This document shows, piece after piece, positions 24,001 through 36,300 of a stretch of DNA of 64,000 nucleotides (position 1 is its first letter; every line of letters starts with the position of its first letter). Position numbers and translations under genes: made by a program. This DNA comes from Zizania palustris. Its lineage: Eukaryota; Streptophyta; Magnoliopsida; Poales; Poaceae. Location of the stretch: positions 21,754,390 through 21,818,389 of the forward strand of contig JAAALK010000284.1 in the NCBI GenBank assembly GCA_019279435.1, read 5' to 3'. The notes under the pieces are model-generated. The model had not been told where the DNA came from. It worked only from the letters and a program-made list of their open reading frames with translations, and did not search any database.

Positions 24001-26378
24001 AGTTAATATCCACACCACTCCTTGTAAGTAATAGAAACAATTCAACAAGTATATGGTGCTAACATTACACCTCACAGAGTCACCAATGACCCATGACCTA
24101 TGTAGCAATTAATTTACCATAAAACATATTTTGATGGCATGCCACTACATAAATAATTATATCTAAGTAACAAAGCATCACATCTCAATACGAATGTTGA
24201 AACTCTTGCTGGTCAGACACCAACCTTAGCCCTGTAATCAACCAGCCTTCGCTCTACAGTTAGCAGTTATTGGCTAGCAGAATCAAGGTTTTCATCGAAT
24301 GGCTAATATATTAAGTGCAAATAATCCAAAGGCTATTGACTTCTTGCTGACATGGATCAATGAGAGGGCATATTTAGTTGTCAATAATATAGGAGAGAAA
24401 GATGCAGCACATTACTGCCACCAAAATTCTGACACAGAAGTAGATTCCATGATTATGAATAGAACACATTGTGTCAATCAGCCAGGAAAGTCCTTAATAT
24501 ATATATATATTAATGTAATATAAATTATAAGGAAATATAAAAAGAAAAAATAATAATGGTAGCAACTGGCATACCATCCCGGGGAATTGTGTATCCTCCT
24601 CGAGGGAAAAGTCCAAATACCTCACCAGCATTGATAAGTGGAGGAAGACCAGAAACAGGAGTCAAGATAAGTCTGGTCAAGCCTGAAAGAATCCATTGTG
24701 TCGCAAAGACAGAAAGACCCGCTGATGTTACAGTTAGACCGTCATAGAAGCGGTAATCATTTATATATACATTAAAGGTTCTCGAATTCTTAGGCGATAT
24801 ATCAGCAAAATAAAGAGCAACATAATAGCTATCATTCTGGAGAGGTACTGGAGGCCATTGCAACACCAAGGGTGCCTCTTGTTCTGCCACCAAAGCCGTA
24901 TTAAACACCCCAGGAGGTGGAAAATTCCAAAAATCAGCTGATGTGACGTTGTGGGTACTACTGACTGCATGTTTATTGTCCAGGAATGGCTGCCAATGGC
25001 GATCAAAGATGTCATCAGGGTACCTAAGTTTGAAAACACGAAAACATGTCAAAATCCTTTACAGATGTTGTAAAATTTACAAACACAAGTAAATGAATGG
25101 ATATAACATAGCATCCCACTCTTCTTCTGTTTGTGTTTCACTGTTTCATTAGTGAGAATTAGTTGCCATGTACTTCATTTTGAAATTTTCCCAAGAAAAT
25201 ACACATAAATTCTCAGAGAATAACTAGAGCATGTCGCATGGGCATATTTCTTCAAAGAGGTAAATAATAGAAATGAGGTTTTAGGATCTTTAAGGTATTT
25301 CATAGCTTAATAAGTAAATCTAAGTGGCGAGTCCCAATTGTTTGCCTTAAAGTTCAATGTGCTCTATGAGCTGAAGCACCAAATTACTACTATGTACATA
25401 GCCTTCACAAGGTTAAAAGAAAGGACCTTTTCACCTGAGGAACACAACATATGTTAACAACAAAGATACTTTACATGAACCCCTGAAAATAAAAGCTAAA
25501 ACCTTGAGCTATTCAGTCCAAAAAAATTGATCCAAACTCCAAAGGGTGCCACTTGTAATAAAAAAATCACATCTCCCTATAACCTCCAAATCCAACATGC
25601 CAAGATTGGCTCAGCTTTACTCACTTCTAGCGAATCATGTACTCTCCATTCAACAATTTATTACTGAGATAAACGTAATAGAGGACCAAACGGGAACTAC
25701 ACAAGATTTGAGGCAAGAGAGGTCGAGCACTCACTTCTCGGCATCACCTGCAGATCCAAACTTGGTGCGCGCAATGAGCCCCATGGCGCTGCTTGTGAAA
25801 TTCGTGGCATTGTAGACCGAATCATGAAGTTGGATCACCTGCAGCGCGTTGATGAAAGGACCAGAGTCGGTGTAGTCTGGGTTCACGCCGAGGCAGAAAG
25901 ACATGTTCCTGCCACTTGCCCCGAACACGCCCTCGTAGTACGAGGCGCTGCCGGCCAAGCTGTCGTCGGTGGTGTTGACGGCGGTCCAGAAGGTGCCGTC
26001 CACGATCATGTCGAAGACGGGAGGCGGTGAATCAGGGGAGTAGACCCCGTAGAAGAAGGTGGGGCGGAGCAGGTAACGGCGGTTGCGGTCGACGGGGAGC
26101 TCGTAACAGAACTTGGCGGCGGGACGGCGCGGGAAAACGCGGAGGGTGGCGAGCGTGGGGTCGAGCAGGCCCTGTTCGGAGAGCTTGCCGGACACGCCGG
26201 CGGAGACGTAGCGGCCATCGGGGAGCCAGACGAGGCCTCGGCGGTCGATGATCGACGCGGTGGCGCCGCAGTCGAGCAGGTAGGAGTAACCACGGAATTG
26301 CCGGGATCGAGCGGCGGCAAGGGGTGCAGCGGCGACGAGGATCAGGGAGAGGAGGAGGCGGAGGAGGAGGGCGGGCAT
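21017..26378 (-). CDS. Malectin-like (di-glucose-binding) leucine-rich repeat protein, 518 aa
   Basis: Eight exons on the minus strand: 26378-25735, 25023-24575, 23840-23705, 23625-23554, 23490-23422, 23336-23265, 21217-21146 and 21059-21017. All introns are GT-AG, the phases fit, and the coding length is 1557 nt including TAA. Residues 1-24 form a signal peptide (MPALLLRLLLSLILVAAAP). A malectin-like domain follows (about 28-362; YLLDCGA, YPDDIFDRHWQPF, ADFWNFPPP, VALYFADI, INAGEVF). Then come a DWNGDPCMPHGYAW cap and four to five LRRs (410-504) on 69-72-nt exons, and a short tail ending FFPRPPG. No transmembrane segment or kinase is seen, so it is probably apoplastic and may bind cell-wall sugars. 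It resembles Arabidopsis At1g25570-type proteins rather than full LRR receptor kinases. A downstream alternative end (TAG right after LTYK if the last intron is retained) is possible. Expression is not shown by sequence. Confidence 0.88.
22586..22870 (+). mobile_element. LTR-like fragment in intron 6 of the malectin-LRR gene
   Basis: The stretch has an LTR-like layout: repeated GAGTC/AGTC motifs, a TATA box TATAAATAG at 22697, an AATAAATAAG poly(A)-like part about 40 bp later, and a CATCATGGGTTCAACTCATGACA end. It may be a short solo LTR (TRIM/SMART-sized) in sense opposite to the gene. Exact ends and a target duplication were not found. Confidence 0.35.
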
Positions 26379-26680
26379 CTCGGCGGCGTGCTGTTTCCCC
26401 TCCCGGTGTATTTCGGGTGGAAATGGAGGGGAATCGCTGTGTTTTCTCGCCGTGCGGGCGGGTTGACCGGCACTCGGCCGGCGGGGAAGGTGGGCGTGGT
26501 CAAGGAGGAGGAGATGGACGCGGTCGGCGGGATGCGTGAGCGTCTCGGCGGCGGGGGTGGTCGCGGGAGGCGGGAGCGTGTCCGGGGTTCGGTTGGGGCC
26601 GCAGTCCAGCTCCAGCCGCCAGCGCCGGCAGCAGGGCGACGCGGATTCGGGAGCGCTTTTCGGTTGCGTTGCCTTCTTCG

Positions 26681-26901
26681 GTGCACATCGGCTAGCCGTG
26701 CACATGGTGCACATGTGAGATCTCCACCTTCAATCTGTAATCCAACGAACAACAGGAGCTGGGGGTTATCGCAAAATGACAAAATGGGGAGGTGGGAGGT
26801 GTTTTCTGCAAAATAATCTGGTGGAGCTGTTGTCCGTTGGATTACAGATTAAAGGTGGAGATCTCACATGTGCACCATGTGCACGGCTAGTCGATGTGCA
26901 C
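26681..26901. mobile_element. Foldback/MITE hairpin upstream of the malectin-LRR gene
   Basis: The left arm 26681-26760 (starts GTGCACATCGGCTAGCC, contains TGTGAGATCTCCACCTT) is the near-perfect reverse complement of the right arm 26825-26901. Arms are about 77-80 bp with a 64-bp spacer. The spacer ends are also partly complementary. It lies 303 bp upstream of the start codon at 26378, in the likely promoter or 5' untranslated region. No open frame inside is meaningful. Confidence 0.85.
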
Positions 26902-28112
26902 AAGATACTTTCCCTTCTCCGTGACCGCGTCCACAGCGGGTCAGCTTCAGATGGCACGCCATTAGCCATCTCACCGTGATACCATTCGAATGCCCGGTAG
27001 TATGTCAACTTACAGGGAGAAAAAAAAACATTTTGTGTTTTTTCAGTTGCTTCTACGACTGAAAATTGATTCGGCTTATGTGGTTTGGTAAATACAAGCT
27101 CACGAGCTCAGTTTGAATCGATTTTAAAAACAAGCTAAAACCTAGCTAGTCTCCAATCGATTCGTTGGATGAATCACTAATACTATTGCAAAGTTATTCT
27201 TAGATATGTTTGACTAAGTCAATTTTAATCCGTACCAAATTATAGGGTTAAAAAATATTACCTATATTTGTTTGGGCTAGATTATAATCAGATACGAGAG
27301 AATTGTTAGAAAACGATTATAGTCTAAATGCAGTGAAAACCATTATCATTACAGCTTAAATAGCCTCCTCTCGGGCACACTAAACACTGTAATATAACCA
27401 AACACTATAACATAAATAAAATATGTTATGTTTGTTAACCAAATAAATCTAATAATCCGATACATTATTATCACTTATCATTGTAATTAATTTATTAATG
27501 TTTACTTTATCTTGAGCCAATCAAACACCACCTTAGATTCTCCAATAATACCCACATATTATGTTGTGTTGAGAAGTTTACTTTCTATCTTCAAATACAA
27601 AGCTAAGTTTGACCTTCTTACACTAAAAAAAATGGTTTGTCCTCATCTAGAGTCTACCGCATATGGGCATATGATATCAATTTGTAGAATTTTTTAAATA
27701 ATAATTTTAATTCAAAATTGCATTTTTATACACGATCTAAAAATACAAAATAGTCCTTGTCAGCATTTGAAGTGACGACAGAGGCTCTATCAACACTTTA
27801 AATGGCGACCGAGGCTTTGTCATGCTATGTGGGTATGTGGCCTCTATCAACACTTCATCTAGCGATAGAGGCTTTGTCGGTAGATAAAGTACTGACAGAG
27901 AGTCATCGCCCACTCCGTGCTACGTTCGTGTGTCGCGCATGCCACGCCTACCTGCACCGTCGGTCGTGCCCACCTGCCTGCTATCGTCTCACGCGTCACG
28001 TCCACCCATTTGCTACCTCATTGCCTCGCTCAATGGGTAGGCACACGACATGTGGCGAGAGGCAATGAGCATGGCACATCGCGCGAGGAGGTGGTAGTAG
28101 GCGAGCACGGTG
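26902..28112. other. Intergenic sequence with short repeats
   Basis: AT-rich to about 27700. From about 27755 to 27900 a phrase like CGA(C/T)AGAGGCT(C/T)TGTC or TCTATCAACACTT recurs about four times, reminiscent of CACTA-type subterminal repeats, but no CACTA terminus was seen. GCACATCGCGCGAGGAGGTGG at 28073 resembles CCACATCGCTCGAGGAGGTGG at 30501, on the other side of the solo LTR. No gene supported. Confidence 0.45.
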
Positions 28113-30493
28113 TGAAAGTACACTGATGTTGCCTAGTGAGGGGTGAATAGGCGCTCCCGAAAATTTCTTGCAGAAATAATTAGTTTGAAAAACTTCTGAA
28201 TTAGAAGTTCCTATATGGATCGGAAGTTCCGATTGGATCGGAAGTTCCAATGATTCAGAAAAACGCCACAATTGAAATTTATCTCCTAAACAAAGTAAAC
28301 GAATGGAAATGTGTGCAATGATGTAGGAAACAACTTTTATACAGGAATATGTTCTAGAACCTTGCTAGCAAGTAGATCGGGCAATATCAAGTATGAGCTA
28401 GCAAGAACACGAAGAACACAAGTAGTTATTTACCGGAGTTTGAATCCCTCAATCATACATCTCTGTTGAGGGACCTCACTAGGCCGAGTCTCTTTCAACC
28501 CGTTTCCTCACTAAGCTTTAGTCGACACAAAGCTTGGATTTCTACTCGTTACCTTGTTGAAGCCAAGGTAGGGTTTGTACAAAATTCTCCGGGCACTCCA
28601 CAATCTCTTGGATTCTCGCGGAGCGACGCCTAACTGTCTAGGAGGTAGCATCTCCAAGAGTAACAAATCTGTTGAAAAGGTTTTGCCAACTCAAATCTTT
28701 GTACTCAAGATTTCTCAAGAAAATCAATAAACCCAACAACCAAAAGTCTTCTCAAAATATGCGGCAACAAATATATAAGAAGATTTATGAAGAACTCTCA
28801 AGTGGAATCGCAAAGATTCGCTCTAGATTTACACTTCAAATAGAGGGAGAGTTCTAGGATTTGGGATTCAAGGCTCATGAAAAACTTTGCCCACTTGATT
28901 GTTTTCCCTCAATATTTTCGATAAAAACCCACCAACTCAACCACCCAAAATCTTATCAAAAGATGAAGCAACAAAATCACAAGAAGATTTCAAATGAACT
29001 CTCAAGACGAATCGTAAAGATTCACTCTAGATCTATACTTGAAAGAGTGGGAGAGTTTTAGAGTTTAAGAGATAGGGTTAGGGTTGAGTTACTGCTCAAA
29101 ATGGCTGAGAAAGAGTGGTTTTTATAGCCCACACCCAAAATCTGACCGTTTGGGCATTTTTGGCTGCCCGCCTCAAAAGTTTCGATGCTATATCGAAAGT
29201 TTCAACCAAAAATAAATTCAAAATAGAGAGTTCAAATCAAAAGTTCCGATGGAAAAATTAATTCCAGACCGAGAGCTCAAATTGTAGGTTCTGATTTTTC
29301 ATCGTATGTTCTAACAGATCAAAACTTTCGATTCAGGATCGGAACTTCCGAAATTCCTAACAGCGTTCGAAAAAACAGGTCATAACTTTTGACTCCGAAA
29401 TCCATTTTTGATGATCCTTGACTTTTTGGAAAGATTATTCAAAGGGCTATCCAACCAACAAAAGAACAAAGCTTAAAACCCAAAGTATAAAAGGTTGTGG
29501 TTTTGGTTTTCTCTCAAGATAGCAATGTGATAAAACATTTTGAGCACCGAGACATATACAAACACATCAACTTTGTATCTCTATTAATAGTACAACATTT
29601 CTATACTCAAATTCAAGTATAAAGGATTTATAACAATAGGAATACCCTCACACCATCTTGTTTCTCCACTTTTGAGGGACGACAAAGTTGAAACCATTTC
29701 ATCATTTGAGATTGTTCACCTATACACATTTAATTGAACATGTTAGTCCCAAAATATTTATACCTTTGTCTTGAGCAATGTTTTCTTTGAATTTTAGCTT
29801 GATGTTGATCAACATATGAAGTGTGGGTGCTTCCAAATATTCAAGCCATTTGATATCCTTAAATACATGAAGCCCAGACTTGCTCTTCTCTTCATCAACT
29901 CTTGCATTTCTTGAATAAGAGATGTGAATCACCCATAGTTTTATTTTGGACTTACTTGGTTCATCGGTACAAAGCTTCTAATCTCTCTTCACCATCGCAT
30001 TGATCATTTGGAGCCAAGCCTCCTCTTGCCCTTCACCTTTGCATGGTCCTTCGTAGCCGAGTATTACTTGCCCTTCACCATATTGTCAAATAAAACTACT
30101 TCTTATCCTACATCTTCAATATGTCCACTTGATCCTCATGATTAATATTCCGCTTAATCCTCAATATATAATTAATGGTATAATTTCAATTGAACTTCAC
30201 TATTAATAACTGCTTATCAATCATCCAATTTACCTTGTATTTTCCATAATATTTGAATATACTTGACAAAGCTTCTATATCCATGGAAGATTGACTAAGA
30301 TTTTATATCAAAGAGAGTTGAATATGACTTTGATCAAAATTCTAGTTGTTGATTATCAACTTCAAGAGCAATCAACCTTTTAGCTTAATGCCGGAACTTA
30401 ACCTAACACACAAACTCATGAAAATGGTTAGTCCTAATATCCGTTGTCATTAATCACCAAAACTCAATATAACTCAGGGATTGAGATCTTTCA
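28113..30493 (-). mobile_element. Solo LTR, probably copia, minus orientation (2381 bp)
   Basis: Read on the minus strand it starts TGAAAGATCTCAATCCC and ends CTATTCACCCCTCACTAGG, then CATCAGTGTACTTTCA. The ends have TG/CA and the inverted hexamer TGAAAG/CTTTCA. The CTATTCACCCCTC end resembles the CCATTCACCCCCC end of the copia LTRs elsewhere in the window. The flanks CGGTG (28108-28112) and CAGTG (30494-30498) may be a 5-bp target duplication with one change. No primer-binding site or coding region adjoins it, so it is a solo LTR. Frequent GGAAGTTCCGAT-like repeats lie near its minus-strand 3' end. Confidence 0.6.
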
Positions 30494-30639
30494 CAGTGCA
30501 CCACATCGCTCGAGGAGGTGGCACGGACCGTGAGGTGCGATGCAGATGGGTTGGTGGCGGGCATGTGGTCAACACCGGGCGTGAGGTGACAACGAGCGGG
30601 TGGGCGCAGCTAGTAGCGTGGTACATGAGGCACTGTGCA
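30494..30639. other. Short GC-rich intergenic stretch
   Basis: Contains repeated GTGAGGTG(C/A) words and the flank copy described at 26902-28112. Nothing else supported. Confidence 0.4.
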
Positions 30640-31582
30640 TGGTTAATGGTTTAACATATAGCCTAGAGATCCCAAATGGAGCATCAAGCCTACTAGTAGT
30701 TATGTACTCTTCGTAGTCTCTATTATTGTTGGATTGGAGCACTAGGGGCATCTACGCTAGGGTGTCAGGTTAGATGGCCACCTAGGGTGCGAACCTTGTA
30801 GGATTAGTGTGAAAAGGGTCTTATCATAACTCTTTTTCGAGGTACCATGGTGGTATTAAGGCGCATGGTGACATGTTGTAGGGTTATGTTTTGTGGGAAA
30901 AGTTGTACACCTCTGATGAGAGTAGAACTATATGAATAGCATTATCCATATTCAAGGATAGGCAATGCAATGTATTTTGTGATTAGTCCCACTGTTACTA
31001 AATCAAATATGGTATTACTTTTTGTTTAACCTAATTAGCTCTAGTTTAGAGTGGTAAGGTTGGTTTCGGGTCTTACAGCTCTAGGTAGAGCTATTCGGTG
31101 ATTGGTTAATATTGTTTTTAAGGTTCTAACTTAATTAGAATGACTATAGAAATTATGTCTCTCTTCAAGTGCTATTTTATGCAAACTTGTCATATTATGT
31201 CGCGCTTTGTTATTCATGTGTATTATTACTGTTCCACTTGGATGCTTGTTAAGTATTCAAATACCCACCCTTGCATTCCCCCATCATCAGAAGAGCAGTT
31301 CGTTAACGACGATGAAGGTGGTGCCTTGTGAGATAGGCCTAGTCAAGTCTACGTGTAGAATGGAGTCATTGTTATGTCATTTAGGAGCATTTATTATTAT
31401 CTCTAGTGTTTTGAGGTTCCAACGCCACCTTTGTAATAAAGTATACTATTTATTTCATCGTGAGCAATTATGCTTTTGAGTTCCAATAAATTGTCCATTA
31501 TGTGCCTAGGCTTATTCCTAAGGGAGGAAACTTTCTGCACAAAAAATTGTTAGAAAAGGGTTGGAATTTATGGGTGTGACAC
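30640..31582 (+). mobile_element. Strongly decayed chromovirus (Tekay-like) LTR, 3' part
   Basis: It follows the order of the family A and B LTR 3' parts at low identity: GTACACCTCTGATGAGAGTA (as GTACATCTCTGATCAGAGTA near 6079), then TTAAGTATTCAAATACCCACC, CATCAGAAGAGC, CGATGAAGGTGG, and the end GGGTGTGACA at 31582. It is the oldest-looking member of this group in the window. Confidence 0.5.
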
Positions 31583-31849
31583 TAGCACTAGGGGTGAAAG
31601 TGGATCAGATTCGAGCGGATAATACAGATACTATATCATATACCATTTTTGTATTGCGGATTCAAATTCGGATTGGATGTTAAACGGATGCGGATACAAA
31701 ATAGATTATTTTGGATATAAGAATCAGTGCGAAGTCAGAGAAAACTCAGGTCAAAAAAATATTAAAACTATCGGATAATATAACAATGTGTATGATAATG
31801 GGAATAGATAATAAATATAAAAATGCTTATAGACAATCATACAAATTAT
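31583..31849. other. Unassigned AT-rich stretch, possible DNA-transposon remnant
   Basis: Starts near TAGGGGTGAAAGTGGATC followed by GGATTCGAGCGG-like text, which recalls the ends of small hAT-like elements. The other end is not seen because the next LTR begins. Confidence 0.3.
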
Positions 31850-32962
31850 TGATGCCGAGATTTGGTAAAGCCTAGAGCCTACCAAGGATGTCGTACAGTC
31901 AACCAAAGTCAAGAAGAGTCCAATCAAAGATGGTCAAGAAAACTCGTCCATGTTGTTACAACAGGGCAAGATGCAGAGGAGCCGATGGACATAAAGTTGA
32001 AAAGAAGATAAATCTAGAATCGGTTAGGATAGAGTACTTGGACGAAAAGTCTCCGGACTATAAATATGTACCCCTAGTTAGATTAGAAACACACATCTCT
32101 GTCAAACAACTACTCGGCGCATCGCCACCCTTGGTTCCCAAGGTTTATCTCGGCGAGGTTCGACATTCGGAGCTGGGCTGCATCGTTTTGATCTCCGGCG
32201 AAAAGGTGAGTCCCGCCACCCCCGACGACCGTATCGACTAGGTCAGTATCCTCACGGCTGCATCAGATTTATCTCTTGAGGTGAACGTCGAAACAATACG
32301 ATTGTCTGTTCTCAGTGTATTGGCTAGGTCTAAGGCTGCATCAGATTGATCTATTAGATTGATGTGACCTAGGTGTGGTAGTTTGAGGCTTCATCGGTTA
32401 AGTCTGACATCTCTTTCTATTGTATATTTTTCATGCTATATACCGTCCATCTAAATAAAGCATGCCCAATACTTTGATATATTATTAAAATCATCATGAT
32501 TAGCTATTGTTTTGGTTTGGTCTAATCTAGTTATTGTGATGATTTTCATGATATAGACATGTTAACTGGCACATTTTATTTATTTTTGTCAGAGTACAAG
32601 CCGATGGGTTATCTTCAATTCAATGCCACATCTTATTCGCCATTGGAAAAGCGCTCATCAACTTATGTGGTAAAACTGCCCATCTTATCGGCTGATGGCA
32701 CGCTCACACGATTGCTTCACCCCTGGTCATCGGCCCTATGTCCGATAGGCATGACATTCCATGAATATCCCATCCTCATTGTGGCCCTCGGCTCGATAGC
32801 CGATAGGCTATGCTATTGATCATATTTTCCTGTTTCCTTATCAGTTGCAGGGTCAAACTGATTGGCATGCCTTGAACCTCTTTTTTAGAATGTAGGACCT
32901 GCACTGGAGTTAAGCAAATCTCCCAGGCCACATGTGTGTCAAAGTGTGATAAAAAAACACAC
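31850..32962 (+). mobile_element. Tat-type gypsy 5' LTR
   Basis: Starts TGATGCCGAGATTTGG. About 855 bp match the stretch 49637-50496 (TGATGCTAAGATTTGG on), which is the 3' LTR. The end is placed at AAAAAAACACA because a primer-binding-site-like TTTGGCACGCCCGGTGGGAC follows at about 32973. Length is about 1.1 kb. The end coordinate is uncertain by several bases. Confidence 0.7.
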
Positions 32963-32972
32963 CAACTTGCTT

Positions 32973-32992
32973 TTTGGCACGCCCGGTGGGAC
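32973..32992 (+). promoter_or_regulatory. Probable primer-binding site of the Tat element
   Basis: TTTGGCACGCCCGGTGGGAC, of the TGGCGCCCG...GGGAC style frequent in Tat-lineage gypsy elements of grasses. The tRNA was not identified. Confidence 0.5.
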
Positions 32993-33055
32993 CCTAGACT
33001 TTGCCCGTCAATCAGACAAGACTCAGAATAGTAACACCATTGGAGTAACAGATGG

Positions 33056-36000
33056 CGAGGTTGGACCAATCCATAGTAAATAGTCCAAGATCACTCTATG
33101 AAGATGACATCAACGAAACGGAGGGTAAACTTAGCTAGGGTTTCACCGCGGCCGATGAACTTCAAGAAGTAGACATCGGACCCAGTTACAGGCCAAGGCT
33201 AACCTTCGTAAGTGATCAACTTCCTGATGAGATAAAGAGTGTACTAATCACGTTGCTTAAGTAGATCGATCATAGAACATCGATTGCTGATAAAATAGGG
33301 ATATTGGCCATTCAAGCAGTCACCCCGATGATTTAAGGTAGAAAAATACCCAGATATCAAGGCTGAGGTAACAAGGCTATACGACGCATGGTTCATAAGA
33401 CTGTGTTGATATGCGAAATGGGTGTCAAATATAGTACAAGTGTGGAAGAAAAGTGGGAAGCTTAGAATTTGTGTTGATTTCAGAGATCTGAATAAGGCAA
33501 CCCCAAAAGAAGATTACCCAATGTCGATCGTAGATTTGTTGGTAGATGCCGCATCAGGTCATAAGATCATCAACTTCATGGATGGGAATGCAGGCTATAA
33601 TCAGATTTTCATGGCTAACGAAGATATTCATAAAACGGCTTTCCAGTGCCTAGGAGCCATCAGATTATATGAGTGGGTAGTGATGACCTTCGGCTTGAAG
33701 GACGCCGGAGCAACTTACTAGAGAGCCATGAATTATATTTTTCACGACCTGATCAACATGTTAGCAGAGATATACATTGATGACACTATGGTAAAATCAA
33801 GTAGTATTCGAGACCACGTGGCCGACCTATGGCAAGTTCTAGAGAGGGCTCGGAAATACGTATTGAAGATGAATCCCGAAAAATGTGCCATTGGTGTATC
33901 GACGGAGAAGTCCTGGGTTTTATTGTGCACGAAAGAGGGATCGAGATCAGCCAGCGTAGTATCGAGGCCATAAAGAACACTCAACCCCCTGCCGATAAAA
34001 CTAAATTGTAGTCATTGATCAGGAAGATAAATTTCCTCACAAGGTTCATAGCAAACCTCTCAAAGAAAATAGAGCCATTCTCTCCATTGCTAAAGTTGAA
34101 GCCCGACTAGGAATTCACATGGGGACACAAGGAGCAGAGAGATTTTAACGAAATCAAAGAATACTTAAGTTCACCACCTGTACTGATACCACCACAGAAA
34201 TAGGCCCCGTTCAAGTTATATTTATCGGGTGATGATGAAGTCATCGACATAGTTCTGATTCAGGAAGTCAACAAGAAGGAGAGGGTAATTTTCTATCTCA
34301 ACAGGAGGCTCCTAGACACCGAGATATGATTCCCGGTGGTGGAGAAGCTCTGTCTATGCTTGTACTTCGCATGCACTGAGTTGAGACATTATCTGCTTTC
34401 AACGGAGTGCACCATAGTATGCAAGGCTGATGTCATCAAATATATGCTATCGACCCTAGTGTTGAAAGGACGTATTGGAAAATGGGTCCTCGCTCTAACC
34501 GAATTTGATCTAAGATATGAATTGGCTAAAGCAATAAAAGTTCAAGCGATAGCCGATTTCATAGTTCAGCACAAGGACAAGGCAGTAACCCATGTAGAGC
34601 TGGCACCATGGTTGTTGTTCTTTGACGGGTCGGTATGCCGGCATGGATGTGGTATCGTCCTGGTGATCGTCTCCCCTCGGGGGCATCATTTTAGTTTTCC
34701 TACACCATCAAGCCGTTCTCCACCAACAATTAGGACGAGTATGAAGAAGTGCTAAAAGGATTGCAGTTATTGGAAGAAGTAGAGGCCAACACAGTGGAAA
34801 TTTTGAAGGACTCTCTGCTGATTATGAGACAACTATTAGAGGAATATGAATGCAAGGACGATGTTCTAAGAGAATACCATGATCAGTGCCAAGCCATAAT
34901 GACAAGTTTTCGAAGCGTGACTTTCACTCATATCCTAAGAGAGCAAAACTCGAAGGCAAACGATTTGGCCCAAATGGTGTCGGGATACAAGCCTATGGCT
35001 AGGTCAATTGAAGTGGAAAATTGTGAAAATAGAAGCCGATGATTGGAGCCATGACATCATCAACTATTTGAAGAATCCTTCAACGTCGGCGCCAAGAAAA
35101 CTCAGATATCAAGCAACAAAATACGTCTTGCTCAGTGAAGCTTATACCACTGGATGATCGATGGGGTTCTCCTCAAGTGCATAAGCATCAAAGAAGCTAA
35201 AGTGGTGATGTGTGAGGTACACGATGGCATATGCTAGACACACCAATCGGCCCAGAAGATGAAGTGGTTGCTTTTGAGAGCAGGTTATTTTTGGTCGACT
35301 ATGATAGAGGACTGCATAAGATATTATAAGGGCTATCAAGATTGTTAGAAATTTGGAGACATCTAGAGGGCACCCGCTTTAGCAATGAACCTAATAATCA
35401 AACCCTGGCCCTTTAGGGGATGGGGTATCAATATGATCAGCCAAATCTACCCGGCATCGAGAAAATATTATAAATTCATAATAGCAGCCACTGATTATTT
35501 CATGAAGAGGGTAGAGGTTGTTCCACCCAAGAAAGTCACATCTACCGATGCCATAGAATTCATCAGGGGGCATATAATATATCGGTTCAAAATTCCACAG
35601 ACTATCACCATAGATCAAGGGACAATTTTCGTATCAGAGGAATTTCAGCAGTTCGCAACCAGTATGGGGATCAATTTCTTAAATTCATCGCCATATTACG
35701 CATAGGCTAATGGTCAAGCAAAATCATCCAATAAGAGTTTGATCAAGTTAATAAAGCGTAAGATCAATGAACAACCGAAGTGTTGGTATCAGTCCTTATC
35801 AGAAGCACTCTGGGCTTGTCGGATGGCACATCACAGATCTACTCAAGTGCCACCATATCAGTTAGTCTATGGCCACGAAGCAGTATTACCATGGAAGAAT
35901 AGCATCAACTCAAGAGGGACCACACTATAATATCAACTCACAGATGATGATTATTATAATTTGATGACAGATGACCTATACGATCTAGCATAGGTCCAAT

Positions 36001-36300
36001 TGAGAGCCCTCGAAAAGGTTGAAGAAAACAAAGCAAGGATTTCTAGGTTCTATAATAAGAAGGTGGTACCGAAATCATTTGAATAAGGAGAGCTCGTATG
36101 GAAACTTATCCTACCTATCGGGTTTAACAACAATTGGTTCGGTAAGTAGTCCCCAAATTGGGAGGGACCATTTCGGATACATCGAGTAGTGCCCAACAAC
36201 ACCTATTTACTTGAAGGACTGGACGGAGAAGTATTTGAGAAAGCATTGAATGGGAAATATCTAAAGAATTAGTTCCCAAGCATTTGGATCAACGCCTAGG
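33056..36300 (+). pseudogene. Tat-lineage gypsy pol (RT, RNase H, second RNase H, integrase), gag and protease missing
   Basis: A short upstream remnant (ELQEVDIGPSYRP, about 33160) leads into RT: VSNIVQVWKKSGKLRICVDF, then EDYPMS and YIDD at 33773. Next are the RNase H (FYLNRRLLDTE, CLYFACTELRHYLL), then a second, archaeal-type RNase H (LLFFDGSVC near 34615, to ILREQNSKANDLAQ). The integrase has an HHCC-like part (35210-35350), ATDYF, DQGTIFVSEEF and PYYA*ANGQA, and the GKYLKN end near 36270. The second RNase H is the hallmark of the Tat clade. In-frame stops: TAG at 33719, 34009, 34108, 34201 and 35703, TGA at 34327, plus frameshifts near 33900, 34740 and before 35385. Only about 450 bp separate the primer-binding site from RT, so gag and protease are deleted. 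Non-functional. Confidence 0.88.

Noticed and set aside
25824..26816. Plus-strand frames opposite the first exon of the malectin-LRR gene
   Set aside because: GC-rich shadow frames, rich in Arg and Gly; the minus-strand exon has a signal peptide, conserved motifs and fitting splice sites.
26778..26979. Small frames on both strands upstream of the gene
   Set aside because: They arise from the hairpin arms and are mirror images of each other.
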